64,000 bases of DNA from Obesumbacterium proteus (GTDB taxonomy: Bacteria; Pseudomonadota; Gammaproteobacteria; Enterobacterales; Enterobacteriaceae), in the NCBI RefSeq assembly GCF_001586165.1, contig NZ_CP014608.1, positions 3,658,001-3,722,000 of the forward strand, read 5' to 3'. The notes below the pieces were generated by a model, which saw only the letters and a program-made list of their open reading frames with translations, was not told the origin of the DNA and ran no database searches. Positions within the stretch are counted from its first letter, which is position 1; each line of letters opens with the position of its first letter. Both the position numbers and the translations under genes were made by a program. Below are positions 51,486 through 61,638 of the stretch, piece by piece.

Positions 51486-53708
51486 ATGTCACAGGGAGCC
51501 CGCCTTATCCCCTTTTTTACTCGGTACTTCGTTTTACTCACCGTTCTCTTTTTTTCATGCTCAGCCAGCGTGAATGCCGTTGAACCCCAAAAGCAAACGG
51601 ATTCAAAAGCAGCCTATTCCGCATTAGCTGACATTCTGTCTGACGCATCCAGCCGCGATGCGCTCATTGCTGAACTGCGTGACAGCGCCAAAACCGGTAA
51701 ACCACTGGCAGAAAAAAGCGCCAGTTCTGTCCCTGCTGACCCCCGCGACGAAACCTTTGCTGACCAGTTAGATTCCAGCATTCAAGGATATCTCACCGTC
51801 GCGCAAAGCAAATTAGACAGGTTGATCATGGCGCTGAAATCGCCGCCGCATAAAGCGTTTAATCCTCAAACGTTTTGGCCAGCCCTCACCCACTTCCTGT
51901 TCACCGTCGCCGTGACCTTCGCGCTATTTTTAGCGATTCGTTTTTTTGCCACGCCGTTTTATAAGCGGACTGGCAGTTGGGGACACAAAGCGCGTGAGAA
52001 GCGAGCGGACTGGGCGCGACGCCCAACCGCAATTATCAGCGCATTCGTCATTGATTTACTGATCCTGCTGTTTTGTGTCACCGCTGGAAACATCATCGCG
52101 ACCGCCTTTGGTACCAACAGTCCTGTAACGATGCGCCAGCAAGCCCTTTTCCTGAACGCCTTTGCCCTGATTGAATTTTTCAAAGCCATATTGCGCCTGA
52201 TATTCGCGCCCAAATTTGACTATCTGCGCCCGTTTCCTTTTAGCGACGCAACCGCAAAATATTGGAATACGCGGCTGGCATGGCTGAGCGGCCTTATCGG
52301 TTATGGGCTGATGGTGGTGGTGCCTATTATTCAGGTGCAGCTCGGCGCTTCATCCGCCGTGCTGGTGAACTTCTGCATTATGTTGGCTCTGACCGTTTAT
52401 GCTATCGGGCTGATACTGGTCAACCGCCTACGGATACAGAAAGAAATCGCCGCGCTTGGAAGCCGCTCGCTGGCATTTTTCGGCGTCTTTTTGCATGCGC
52501 TTTCACACATTTGGCATATTCTTGCCATCGTCTATTTTCTGGTCCTGTTTTTACTGTCGCAGTTCGACCCCGGCAACAGTCTCGCGTTCATGATGAATGC
52601 CACGATTAAAAGCCCGATCGTCGTGGGCTCCGGTGCGCTTATTTCAGGCCTGCTCACCCGCTGGATCTCACGCCGCATCGTGCTGCCAGCCGACATCAAG
52701 CTCAAATACCCGATGCTTGAACGCCGCGTAAATTCCTATATTCCAAGCGCACTGCAAATCATGCGGTTTATCGTGGTGGTGGCGATCCTGCTGTTCCTGC
52801 TCGATGCATGGCACATTTTCGGTCTGCGCGCATGGCTAGACTCGGCCACCGGTGAAAAAATCATCGGCGGATTGGTTCATATTCTGCTGATCATGTTTAT
52901 TGCCGTATTGGGCTGGACGCTGCTCGCCAGCGTAATTGAACATCGGCTCAGCCTTGAAATGGACAATCCCAAGCATCCCGGCGCACGCGAGCGCACGTTG
53001 CTGACGCTATTCCGCAATGTGTTGTCTATCGTTATTACCACGATCACCGTGATGATTATCCTGTCACAGATCGGCATTAACATTGCGCCGCTGCTGGCGG
53101 GCGCTGGAGCATTAACGCTCGCCGTCAGCTTTGGTGCGCAAACGCTGGTCAAAGACGTCATTAACGGCATATTTATCCAGTTCGAAAACGGCATGAATAC
53201 CGGTGAATACGTCACCGTATTCGGCATTACCGGCACCGTTGAGCGCATGACTATCCGCTCTATCGGCCTGCGAGACGATTATGGCGTTTATCATCTGGTG
53301 CCCTACTCGTCGATCACCACCGTAGCCAACTATGCACGCGAATTTGGTGTCTATCGCGCCAACTACGTAATTAGCCGCGATGAAGATATCGAAAAAGCCA
53401 ATGAGGTCTTGAAACAGGCGGTCGCTGAATTACGTGATAATCCGCGCTTAAAAAGCTTACTTATTGGTGAACCGGCGTTTAACGGCGTGGTGAAATTGGA
53501 CGATGTCTCATTTACGCTACGCACCACAATCCGCACCGTGGCACTGCAACAGTGGACGATTCAATATGCGTTAGACAAACTGGTGAAAGAGCATTTCCAG
53601 CGTGCGGGAATTAAAACGCCGCATCAAAATGTTCAAATCAGCTATGCGCCAACAGAGCAACAAGCGTTGTTGCCACCGCAGAACGACCCAGATAGCGTTG
53701 AGAAATAA
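51486..53708 (+). CDS. ybiO: Mechanosensitive channel YbiO (MscS family)
   Basis: 740 residues (741 in E. coli), a large MscS-type channel that opens under hypo-osmotic membrane tension. Signal peptide to about residue 31 (SASVNA), periplasmic region to about 130, many membrane segments, and the MscS pore helix region with INIAPLLAGAGALTLAVSFG followed by AQTLVKDVINGIFIQFENG. The C-terminal cytoplasmic part follows. glnHPQ-ybiO-rlmF adjacency is the same as in E. coli. Confidence 0.95.
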   Translation: MSQGARLIPFFTRYFVLLTVLFFSCSASVNAVEPQKQTDSKAAYSALADILSDASSRDALIAELRDSAKTGKPLAEKSASSVPADPRDETFADQLDSSIQGYLTVAQSKLDRLIMALKSPPHKAFNPQTFWPALTHFLFTVAVTFALFLAIRFFATPFYKRTGSWGHKAREKRADWARRPTAIISAFVIDLLILLFCVTAGNIIATAFGTNSPVTMRQQALFLNAFALIEFFKAILRLIFAPKFDYLRPFPFSDATAKYWNTRLAWLSGLIGYGLMVVVPIIQVQLGASSAVLVNFCIMLALTVYAIGLILVNRLRIQKEIAALGSRSLAFFGVFLHALSHIWHILAIVYFLVLFLLSQFDPGNSLAFMMNATIKSPIVVGSGALISGLLTRWISRRIVLPADIKLKYPMLERRVNSYIPSALQIMRFIVVVAILLFLLDAWHIFGLRAWLDSATGEKIIGGLVHILLIMFIAVLGWTLLASVIEHRLSLEMDNPKHPGARERTLLTLFRNVLSIVITTITVMIILSQIGINIAPLLAGAGALTLAVSFGAQTLVKDVINGIFIQFENGMNTGEYVTVFGITGTVERMTIRSIGLRDDYGVYHLVPYSSITTVANYAREFGVYRANYVISRDEDIEKANEVLKQAVAELRDNPRLKSLLIGEPAFNGVVKLDDVSFTLRTTIRTVALQQWTIQYALDKLVKEHFQRAGIKTPHQNVQISYAPTEQQALLPPQNDPDSVEK

Positions 53709-53716
53709 CCGATAAG

Positions 53717-53742
53717 AATGCCTCTCCATGTGGAGAGGCATT
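53717..53742. terminator. Palindromic hairpin between ybiO and rlmF
   Basis: AATGCCTCTCCA and TGGAGAGGCATT form a perfect 12-bp stem with loop TG between two convergent genes. T content after the stem is modest on either strand. Confidence 0.65.
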
Positions 53743-53758
53743 AAAGATTCCGTGGAGA

Positions 53759-54706
53759 TTAGCGGATTTTACGTTTGTTCTCTGGCAAGAACGTCCATGC
53801 AACAAAGCGACTAACTTTCTGCCCTTGTGACATTTCGATGGTGCGAACGTCCAGCGCTTCCACCTCTTCCAAGGCTTCATAAATCGCAGGCAGATTCTCC
53901 TGACGAGAAACCAAGCTGGTGAACCAGCCTACCTGCTTGGCAAAAGATTCGCTTTCTTCGATCATTTTGGTAATGAACGCAACCTCACCGCCTTCACACC
54001 ACAGCTCCCCAGCTTTCCCGCCGAAGTTAAGCACAGGTGCGCTGGCATCACGACCTAAGTTCGTCAGTTTACGACGAGTGCCGCTCAGCGCATCTTCCGC
54101 AGAACGGTGGAATGGTGGATTACACATCGTGGCGGCATAATGCTCACCGCTCTTGATCGCGCCTTTCAGGATTTTGCTCGGATCCTGCTGCTGACGCAGG
54201 CGAATATTTTTTGCCGCTTCTGGGTTTGCCTTGATGACGGCACCCGCTGATTTCAATGCCACCGCATCGACTTCAGTGCCGGTAAAGCGCCAGCCATAGG
54301 CCTGCTGGCCAATCAGTGGGTAAATACAGTTTGCGCCAACGCCGACATCAAGAATGCACACGTTCTGTCCACGAGGAACCTGATAGCCGTGATCTGCCGC
54401 CAGCACATCAGCCAAATAATGCAGATAATCCGCACGGCCAGGGATCGGTGGACACAGATAGCCTTCTGGGATATCCCAGTGTTCAACCTGATAAAAATGC
54501 TTCAGCAATGCGCTGTTTAACGCTTTCACCGCCAATGGCTCGGCAAAATCAATACTGTCATCGCCCCATTGGTTGCGGAAAACAAACGCTTTTAGCTCCG
54601 GCGAAGTTTCGCATAAAGTGGGGAAATCATAACGTTCACGATGAAGGTTACGAGGATGCAAATTGGTTTTCTGTGCAGGAAAGTTCTTTTTCTTTGGATT
54701 TTTCAT
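53759..54706 (-). CDS. rlmF: 23S rRNA (adenine-N6)-methyltransferase RlmF
   Basis: Methylates A1618 of 23S rRNA with S-adenosylmethionine. 315 residues (308 in E. coli). SAM-binding motif ILDVGVGANCIYPL and the catalytic NPPF in ATMCNPPFHRSAED, the N6-adenine signature. The Lys-rich N-terminus (MKNPKKKNFPAQK) suits rRNA binding. Confidence 0.94.
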   Translation of the reverse strand: MKNPKKKNFPAQKTNLHPRNLHRERYDFPTLCETSPELKAFVFRNQWGDDSIDFAEPLAVKALNSALLKHFYQVEHWDIPEGYLCPPIPGRADYLHYLADVLAADHGYQVPRGQNVCILDVGVGANCIYPLIGQQAYGWRFTGTEVDAVALKSAGAVIKANPEAAKNIRLRQQQDPSKILKGAIKSGEHYAATMCNPPFHRSAEDALSGTRRKLTNLGRDASAPVLNFGGKAGELWCEGGEVAFITKMIEESESFAKQVGWFTSLVSRQENLPAIYEALEEVEALDVRTIEMSQGQKVSRFVAWTFLPENKRKIR

Positions 54707-54944
54707 TCGGCGATTTCGATCAACGTTAAGACATCATGAGTGTATTCCCCTATGCGCTTTGCCGCCTAAAAGCCGCCAGCGCCGTCGGTCAGAGGAATAA
54801 AATAGGGAAATTAGCCGGAGTATACCCTAAATGGCTGGCGTTGCGTTAAGGCGCAGAGCCAACACAGCCACACCGATAGCACCAAGCTGCATCTGTTTAT
54901 ACTGTAAGCTGTTGCTAACTCTGTTCAATGCGTAAGGATGTCAA

Positions 54945-55580
54945 ATGTCTTCACCCTTTGAGTATTACAGCTATCAGCCTCGCCAAGGGCATGGATTAAG
55001 CCACGACCCGCTTAATGCCATTATTGGCCCTCGCCCTATTGGCTGGATCAGTTCAATCAGCGCGGACGGCAAACACAATCTGGCACCCTACAGCTTTTTC
55101 AACTGTTTCAGCTACCATCCGCCGGTGATTGGTTTCGCCAGCAGCGGCTGGAAAGACAGCGTGGCGAATATCAATGAAACCGGCGAATTTGTCTGGAATC
55201 TTGCCACGATAGAAACAGCAGAGGCGATGAACCAAAGTTCGGCGGCACTCCCTCGCGGGGAAGATGAATTTGTCTTTTCCGGCGTGAATATGCAGGCCAG
55301 CCAGTGGGTCAAAGCCGCGCGCGTTGCGGAAAGTCCAGTCAACTTTGAGTGTAAACTGACGCAGTGTATTCAGCTGCAAGATCAATATGGTCAGCCATTT
55401 GATTCATGGTTGGTGTTAGGCGAGGTCATTGGTATTCATATCGCGGAAAACCTACTCGACGATCAAGGTGTATATCAAACCGCAGCGGCAAAGCCTATTT
55501 TGCGAGCCGGAGGCCCGTCAGCCTACTATGCTATCAGTGATGAAAATCGCTTTGATATGTTCCGGCCGATAATAAAATAA
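54945..55580 (+). CDS. Flavin reductase-like FMN-binding protein
   Basis: 211 residues of the flavin reductase-like split-barrel fold. NAIIGPRPIGWISSISADGKHNLAPYS and FNCFSYHPPVIGF (key parts) are the FMN-binding pattern of the family, as in proteins annotated as flavoredoxin-like. Physiological substrate unknown. AAGGA eight bases before the ATG. Stands alone. Confidence 0.8.
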   Translation: MSSPFEYYSYQPRQGHGLSHDPLNAIIGPRPIGWISSISADGKHNLAPYSFFNCFSYHPPVIGFASSGWKDSVANINETGEFVWNLATIETAEAMNQSSAALPRGEDEFVFSGVNMQASQWVKAARVAESPVNFECKLTQCIQLQDQYGQPFDSWLVLGEVIGIHIAENLLDDQGVYQTAAAKPILRAGGPSAYYAISDENRFDMFRPIIK

Positions 55581-55875
55581 AACGTTTCAAGCGGTTAAAA
55601 AAAACACAGTTAGATATATAAAGCCTTTTATATTAAATATATTAGGCTTCAGTAAGTTAGCTAAGCAACGAGCAGAACATCACCACGGCAATTCACATTA
55701 AATAAACATTTTTAATTTTTAATTAATCCCCTCGCAATAGAATTATTCATACCAAAAAGAAATATCCCTGTATTTATTAATGGAAATATCATATTTTCTG
55801 TTTAGAAAAATCCTAATCTATAACGACAGGTGTTCCGAAATTATTCAGGACCCGAATTTATCCAGGAACAGTGGC
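55581..55875. other. AT-rich interval before the EAL gene
   Basis: Just under 300 bases, very AT-rich, presumably the promoter region of the EAL gene. A frame starting at 55780 runs into that gene but lacks a ribosome site and homology. Confidence 0.4.
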
Positions 55876-57453
55876 ATGGTGTTACCCTCAGCCTTGTACA
55901 GAAAGCCCGTTTCAACATCATTACGTATTTTGATATCAACGTTAATTGCGGCTCTGGTTGGCATCCTTTTCGTTATTCTGGCCGGACATGCCATACAACA
56001 CCACCGCCAAAGCCAGCAGTATGAACTGGCAAAAACAGGGTTGATGTACGCCACGCATTTGGCCGATGATTTAGACCAAAAAATGGTTTCACTGCTTCCT
56101 CTGACCGCGCTCGACTGTGAAAGCGTGGTGAATACCTTGGCCAGCAAAGCCGTGTTCAGCGGCGGTGTTCGGGCTTATATTCTGGTTCGAGACGGCATTG
56201 CCGTTTGCTCCAGCGTAACTCATAGCATGTCGTCACCGGCTTCAAAAATTTATCCCAAGATTGACCTAAATCGCGATTCCGACATGGTGCTACAGCAGGG
56301 AACCCCGCTGGTGCCCGATCGCCCCGTGATTGCATTTTGGCACTCTATCGGTGATGGAACCCGCACCGGTGTTTTGCTCACGCTGGATATCAACCCCGCG
56401 CCCTACATGCTGTTTTTTAGCCGTGAACGCACCATCTCAGGCCTCGCGCTGACCATAAAAGATCGTGCTATCAGCACTTTTGAGCCGAAAATCGTTGCCG
56501 AGAGCGCGCTCCCCGCTCATCCCGATATTATTATGCAGGATGAAAAGAACCGCTTTACCTTCCGTCTGTATGGCAGCCCGCTGTCAGCGGGCGATTTAGG
56601 CCTGCTTGGTCTGATCACTTTGCTAGTTGCCATGGTCGCATGGCTGATCACCTTCTATGTGCTATCGCAACAAAGACGCCTCGATCGCGATATTTTACAA
56701 GGGATCAAGCGCGGCCAGTTTTTCCTTGTTTATCAGCCCGTGATCCACTCAGAAACGCAGCTACCGGGGGGGGGATTTGAAGCGCTGGTGCGCTGGAAAC
56801 ACCCTAAGCTAGGATTGGTTCCGCCTGACGAATTTATTCCTTACTGCGAATCCGAAGGGCTTATCGTTCGTTTGACCCAGCACATTATGGAGCTGGCGGC
56901 GCAAGATGCGCATCGGCTGATCGATGTTGTGCCCAAAGGCACCAAGTTAGGGCTGAATATCTCTCCCCTGCACATGACGCTAGACAGCTTTAAAACGGAC
57001 GTTCGTCATTTCCTCGAATTGATGCCTACCGAACATTTTGTCCCGTTGTTCGAGATCACCGAACGCAGCATGGTGCAAGACGGTGGCGCAGAGAAAATTT
57101 TCGATTGGCTGCATGCTTCTGGCATCGAACTCGCCATCGACGATTTCGGCACCGGACACAGCGCGCTAATTTATCTCCAGCGCTACAAAATTGATTATTT
57201 AAAAATAGACCGTGGCTTTGTGAACTCGATCGGCTTAGAAACCGTCACCGCACCGGTTTTAGATGCGGTTCTTGAATTAGCTCAAAAGCTGAAGCTACAA
57301 ATCGTCGCTGAAGGGATAGAAACCGAGGAACAGGCCGAATACCTGCGCCAGCGCCACGTAGATTATTTACAGGGCTATCTCTTCTGCCGCCCGATGCCGC
57401 TGGAACAGCTGCGTGATTACTATCAACTTCACGTCAACGGTAAATCGGTCTGA
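55876..57453 (+). CDS. Cyclic-di-GMP phosphodiesterase, CSS-motif plus EAL (PdeN/Rtn type)
   Basis: About 525 residues: a membrane helix (about 15-35), a periplasmic CSS-motif domain with C-X-C-type redox cysteines (AVCSSVTHSM), a second membrane helix, then an EAL domain with GFEALVRWKHP, ITERSMVQDGG, AIDDFGTGHSAL and AEGIETEEQ, so all catalytic residues for c-di-GMP hydrolysis look present. Located next to yejA like E. coli rtn (pdeN). Start at 55876 has AGGAA seven bases upstream. A G9 tract (56766-56774) codes for PGGG just before the EAL motif; it is in frame here. Confidence 0.88.
   Translation: MVLPSALYRKPVSTSLRILISTLIAALVGILFVILAGHAIQHHRQSQQYELAKTGLMYATHLADDLDQKMVSLLPLTALDCESVVNTLASKAVFSGGVRAYILVRDGIAVCSSVTHSMSSPASKIYPKIDLNRDSDMVLQQGTPLVPDRPVIAFWHSIGDGTRTGVLLTLDINPAPYMLFFSRERTISGLALTIKDRAISTFEPKIVAESALPAHPDIIMQDEKNRFTFRLYGSPLSAGDLGLLGLITLLVAMVAWLITFYVLSQQRRLDRDILQGIKRGQFFLVYQPVIHSETQLPGGGFEALVRWKHPKLGLVPPDEFIPYCESEGLIVRLTQHIMELAAQDAHRLIDVVPKGTKLGLNISPLHMTLDSFKTDVRHFLELMPTEHFVPLFEITERSMVQDGGAEKIFDWLHASGIELAIDDFGTGHSALIYLQRYKIDYLKIDRGFVNSIGLETVTAPVLDAVLELAQKLKLQIVAEGIETEEQAEYLRQRHVDYLQGYLFCRPMPLEQLRDYYQLHVNGKSV
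56766..56774 (+). repeat. Mononucleotide G9 tract inside the EAL gene
   Basis: Nine G in the codons CCG GGG GGG GGA directly before the EAL motif. The frame is intact at nine. Slippage by one would remove the catalytic domain. Confidence 0.85.
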
Positions 57454-57679
57454 ATGACGTCTTCAAGTAAAGAAAACAGAACAAAAAGTGCAATGAATTG
57501 AAACTTTTATCCCTTGCTTGGCATAACATTGCTATTCTTGGTACATCCGCAGGGTTGCGGAGCATTCAATGGCGTAAAACGCGGTAGCCACTTCTCGCAT
57601 CGTGTATCCATTGATGACCTGATTGATATGTCATATATGTCTAGAGCCTTCTAGGCGTTAAGCAGGAGCTAACACATTC

Positions 57680-59506
57680 ATGTACTCGCGCCTTCTGAAG
57701 ACCTTGTGCACGGTGGTTCCCATTGTGGCCGCCTTCAGTTTCAACCTTCGCGCAGACGTCATTAACGAAAGCTACGCTTTTGCTATTCTAGGCGAACCCA
57801 AATACAACAGTGACTTCACTCACTTCGACTATGTTAATCCCGCCGCTCCCAAGGGCGGTGATATTACGCTTTCTGCACTAGGCACCTACGACAACTTCAA
57901 CAGTTATGCCTCACGTGGCCACCCTGCGGTACGTGCCAATCAACTGTACGACACGCTGTTTACCAATTCCGCCGATGAAATTGGCAGCTACTATCCGCTG
58001 ATTGGCGAAACCGTGCGCTATGACGACAAATTCAGCTGGGCAGAAGTTAACATTAACGCCGACGCACGCTTCCAAGACAACACGCCGATTACCGCGCAGG
58101 ACGTCCAGTTCAGCTTTAATAAATTTATGACCGAGGGCGTGCCGCAATATCGGATCTATTACCAAGGTGTAAAAGTTAAGGCGATTTCTCGATTAACCGT
58201 GCGCTTTGAGCTTCCCAAGCCTGACAAAGAGATGATGCTGAGTCTGATTGGCGGCTTAAAAGTGATGCCAGAGAGTTTCTGGAAAAATCATAAATTGTCC
58301 GAGCCACTCAAGACGCCACCGCTCGGCAGCGGCCCATACCGTATTTCCGATTATCGTCTCGGTCAGTATGTTACCTATTCGCGGGTCACCAACTATTGGG
58401 CAGCGAATCTGCCGGTCAACCGCGGGCAATATAACTTCGACACCATCCGCTACGACTATTATCTGGATGACAAAGTGGCCTTAGAGGCCTTCAAAGCAGG
58501 CGCTTTTGATTTCCGCATGGAGACGTCACCCAAAAATTGGGCAACGCAGTATAGCGGCGGAAACTTTGCCAAAAACTACATCATTAAATCCGACGAAACC
58601 AACCAGTCGGCACAGGATACTCGCTGGCTAGCCTTCAATACCCAACGTCCTATTTTTGCCGACCGTCGAGTACGCGAAGCGATTTCATTGGCGTTTGATT
58701 TTGAATGGATGAATAAAGCGCTCTATTACGACGCTTATCAGCGCACCAACAGCTACTTCCAAAATACCCAGTATGCCGCCCGTGGTTATCCTGATTCGGC
58801 GGAGCTGGCGTGGCTTGCACCGCTGAAAGGCAAAATTCCGGCGGAAGTGTTCAATCAGGTTTACCAGCCAGCCGCCACCGACGGTAGCGGCAACGACCGC
58901 GAAAATCTGCTTAAGGCTACCAAGCTGTTAGAAGAAGCCGGTTGGACAATCAAAGATCAACGGTTAGTCAACAAAGCCACGGGAAAACCCTTTGCCTTTG
59001 AGCTTTTGCTGCCAAGCGGCAGCAATTTCCAATATGTCATGCCGTTTAAACACAATTTGGAGAAGCTGGGTATCACGATGAATCTGCGTGAAGTTGATAC
59101 CTCGCAATACAGCAACCGCGTTCGTTCTCGTGATTTTGATATGTTTCCGACCGTATACGGCGGCATGAACTATCCCGATCCTTCGTTGAAAATCCTTTGG
59201 CGCTCAGACTATATCAGTTCAACGTGGAACAGCGCCGGCGTGCAAGATCCTGCGGTTGATAGCCTGATTGATAACATCATTAGCCATCAGGGTCAGCCCA
59301 ACGCCCTACTCTCGCTCGGGCGCGCATTAGACCGCGTGCTGACGTGGAATTACTACATGCTGCCAATGTGGTATTCCAACCATGACCGCATTGCCTACTG
59401 GGATAAATTCTCGATGCCAGCTCAGCGTCCAGCATACGATCTCGGCTTTGATACGTGGTGGTATGACATCAACCGCGCGGCAAATCTGCCGCAGCAACGG
59501 CGTTAA
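57680..59506 (+). CDS. yejA: Peptide ABC transporter binding protein YejA
   Basis: 608-residue SBP family 5 protein with a signal peptide (FNLRA-DV). Binds oligopeptides for YejBEF, which in E. coli imports microcin C and other peptides. Typical stretches: FAILGEPKYNSDFTHFDYVN, GGDITLSALGTYDNFNSY, and TPPLGSGPYRI. First gene of yejABEF. Confidence 0.95.
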   Translation: MYSRLLKTLCTVVPIVAAFSFNLRADVINESYAFAILGEPKYNSDFTHFDYVNPAAPKGGDITLSALGTYDNFNSYASRGHPAVRANQLYDTLFTNSADEIGSYYPLIGETVRYDDKFSWAEVNINADARFQDNTPITAQDVQFSFNKFMTEGVPQYRIYYQGVKVKAISRLTVRFELPKPDKEMMLSLIGGLKVMPESFWKNHKLSEPLKTPPLGSGPYRISDYRLGQYVTYSRVTNYWAANLPVNRGQYNFDTIRYDYYLDDKVALEAFKAGAFDFRMETSPKNWATQYSGGNFAKNYIIKSDETNQSAQDTRWLAFNTQRPIFADRRVREAISLAFDFEWMNKALYYDAYQRTNSYFQNTQYAARGYPDSAELAWLAPLKGKIPAEVFNQVYQPAATDGSGNDRENLLKATKLLEEAGWTIKDQRLVNKATGKPFAFELLLPSGSNFQYVMPFKHNLEKLGITMNLREVDTSQYSNRVRSRDFDMFPTVYGGMNYPDPSLKILWRSDYISSTWNSAGVQDPAVDSLIDNIISHQGQPNALLSLGRALDRVLTWNYYMLPMWYSNHDRIAYWDKFSMPAQRPAYDLGFDTWWYDINRAANLPQQRR

Positions 59507-59517
59507 GAGGTGTTCTG

Positions 59518-60615
59518 ATGACCGCTTATCTTATTCGCCGTTTGCTTTTGATCATCCCCACCCTGTGGGCCATCATCACCATTAATTTTTTTATCGTGCA
59601 AATTGCCCCCGGTGGCCCGGTTGATCAGGCCATTGCCAATATCGAAATGGGGCAAAATGCCGGTTTTGGTGCCGGTGGTGGCGAGCATATTGGCGCCGCA
59701 CACACGGGCATTGCCGCCAGCAACGTGGGCGAAGGCCAATATCGTGGCGCTCGTGGCCTCGATCCCCAGATTATTGCTGAAATCGAAAAGCGTTTTGGCT
59801 TCGACAAGCCGCTCCACCAGCGCTACTTCGATATGCTATGGAACTACATTCGCTTTGATTTTGGCGACAGCCTGTTCCGCGGCGGTTCCGTGATGTCGTT
59901 GGTTAAGCAAAGCCTGCCGGTGTCCGTCTCCCTTGGGCTATGGAGCACCTTAATCATTTATCTGGTGTCGATACCTCTGGGCATTCGCAAAGCCGTTCAC
60001 AACGGCTCTCGGTTCGATACCTGGAGCAGTACGCTCATTATCATCGGCTACGCTATTCCTGCTTTCTTATTTGCCATCATGCTGATTGTGCTGTTTGCTG
60101 GCGGTAGCTATTGGGATTGGTTCCCGCTGCGCGGCTTAGTTTCCAGCAACTTTAGCTCGCTATCGTGGTACGACAAAATCACCGATTATTTCTGGCATAT
60201 CACGTTGCCGGTGCTTGCCACCGTGATCGGCGGTTTCGCCAGTTTAACCATGCTAACCAAAAACTCCTTTCTGGATGAGGTTCGCAAACAATACGTCGTT
60301 ACCGCTCGTGCCAAAGGGCTGGATGACAAAAAAATCCTTTATCGGCATGTGTTCCGCAACGCCATGTTGCTGGTTATCGCGGGCTTTCCCGCCACCTTCA
60401 TCAGCATGTTTTTCACCGGTTCTCTGCTCATCGAAGTGATGTTCTCGCTTAATGGTTTGGGATTGCTGGGCTATGACGCCATTTTGCAGCGCGATTATCC
60501 GGTCATGTTCGGTACGCTGTATATTTTTACCCTGTTAGGATTACTGCTGAATATCATCAGCGATATCACCTACACGTTGGTCGACCCACGTATTGACTTC
60601 GAGGCTCGCCACTGA
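59518..60615 (+). CDS. yejB: Peptide ABC transporter permease YejB
   Basis: 365-residue DppB/OppB-type permease. Six membrane segments and the EAA loop VTARAKGLDDKKILYRHVFRN. A periplasmic insert rich in Gly and Ala (about 45-75) is characteristic of YejB. Starts 11 bases after yejA; its stop overlaps the yejE ATG. Confidence 0.95.
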   Translation: MTAYLIRRLLLIIPTLWAIITINFFIVQIAPGGPVDQAIANIEMGQNAGFGAGGGEHIGAAHTGIAASNVGEGQYRGARGLDPQIIAEIEKRFGFDKPLHQRYFDMLWNYIRFDFGDSLFRGGSVMSLVKQSLPVSVSLGLWSTLIIYLVSIPLGIRKAVHNGSRFDTWSSTLIIIGYAIPAFLFAIMLIVLFAGGSYWDWFPLRGLVSSNFSSLSWYDKITDYFWHITLPVLATVIGGFASLTMLTKNSFLDEVRKQYVVTARAKGLDDKKILYRHVFRNAMLLVIAGFPATFISMFFTGSLLIEVMFSLNGLGLLGYDAILQRDYPVMFGTLYIFTLLGLLLNIISDITYTLVDPRIDFEARH

Positions 60616-61637
60616 TGAAACTCAACCCAATCAATCAGGCTCGCTGGCAGCGTTTTAAAACCAATCGCCGTGGCTATTGGTCCATGTGGATCTTCCTGCT
60701 GGTTTTTATCATGAGTTTAGGCTCAGAGCTGATCGCCAACGACAAGCCGCTTCTGCTGCGTTATGACCAACACTGGTACACACCTTTCTTGGTCAACTAT
60801 CCTGAAACGACGTTCGGTGGCGATTTCAAAACCGCTACCGATTACCAAGATCCGCTGATCCGCAGCAATATTGAGCAACATGGCTGGGCGATTTGGGCAC
60901 CGATTCGTTACAGCTACAACAGCATCAATTTTGCTACCGAAGTGCCATTTCCTTCACCGCCGTCTGCTCAGCACTGGCTCGGCACCAATGAAAACGGCAA
61001 CGATATTTTGGCGCAGGTGCTGTACGGACTCCGAGTTTCTATTTTATTTGGCCTGATGCTGACGGTGCTTTCTAGCGTGATTGGCATTACTGTGGGCGCT
61101 ACGCAGGGGTTTTACGGTGGGAAAGTCGACCTTATCGGGCAGCGTTTTATCGAAGTCTGGTCAGGTATGCCGACCTTATTCCTGATTATTTTGCTCTCCA
61201 GCGTGGTTCAGCCTAACTTTTGGTGGCTGCTGGCAATCACGGTAATTTTCGGCTGGATGGGGTTAGTCGGCGTGGTGCGCGCAGAGTTTTTACGCACGCG
61301 AAACTTCGATTATATCCGTGCCGCCCGTGCCATGGGCGTTAGCGATCGCACCATCATGCTGCGCCATATGCTGCCCAATGCGATGGTCGCTACGTTAACG
61401 TTCTTGCCGTTTATCCTGTGCGGCGCTATTACCACCCTCACCTCGCTTGATTTTTTAGGCTTCGGCTTGCCTACCGGTTCTCCATCGCTCGGCAGTTTAC
61501 TGCTGCAAGGTAAAAATAACCTGCAAGCGCCATGGCTTGGCATTACCGCCTTTGCCGTGCTGGCCATCTTGTTGTCGTTGCTAATCTTTATGTTCGAGGC
61601 GGTACGCGACGCCTTCGACCCCTCGAAGGTGAATTGA
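60615..61637 (+). CDS. yejE: Peptide ABC transporter permease YejE
   Basis: 340-residue DppC/OppC-type permease, partner of YejB. N-terminal OppC segment (NQARWQRFKTNRRGYWSMWI), and the EAA loop IRAARAMGVSDRTIMLRHMLPN. Overlaps yejB by one base. Confidence 0.95.
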   Translation: MKLNPINQARWQRFKTNRRGYWSMWIFLLVFIMSLGSELIANDKPLLLRYDQHWYTPFLVNYPETTFGGDFKTATDYQDPLIRSNIEQHGWAIWAPIRYSYNSINFATEVPFPSPPSAQHWLGTNENGNDILAQVLYGLRVSILFGLMLTVLSSVIGITVGATQGFYGGKVDLIGQRFIEVWSGMPTLFLIILLSSVVQPNFWWLLAITVIFGWMGLVGVVRAEFLRTRNFDYIRAARAMGVSDRTIMLRHMLPNAMVATLTFLPFILCGAITTLTSLDFLGFGLPTGSPSLGSLLLQGKNNLQAPWLGITAFAVLAILLSLLIFMFEAVRDAFDPSKVN

Positions 61638-61638
61638 T

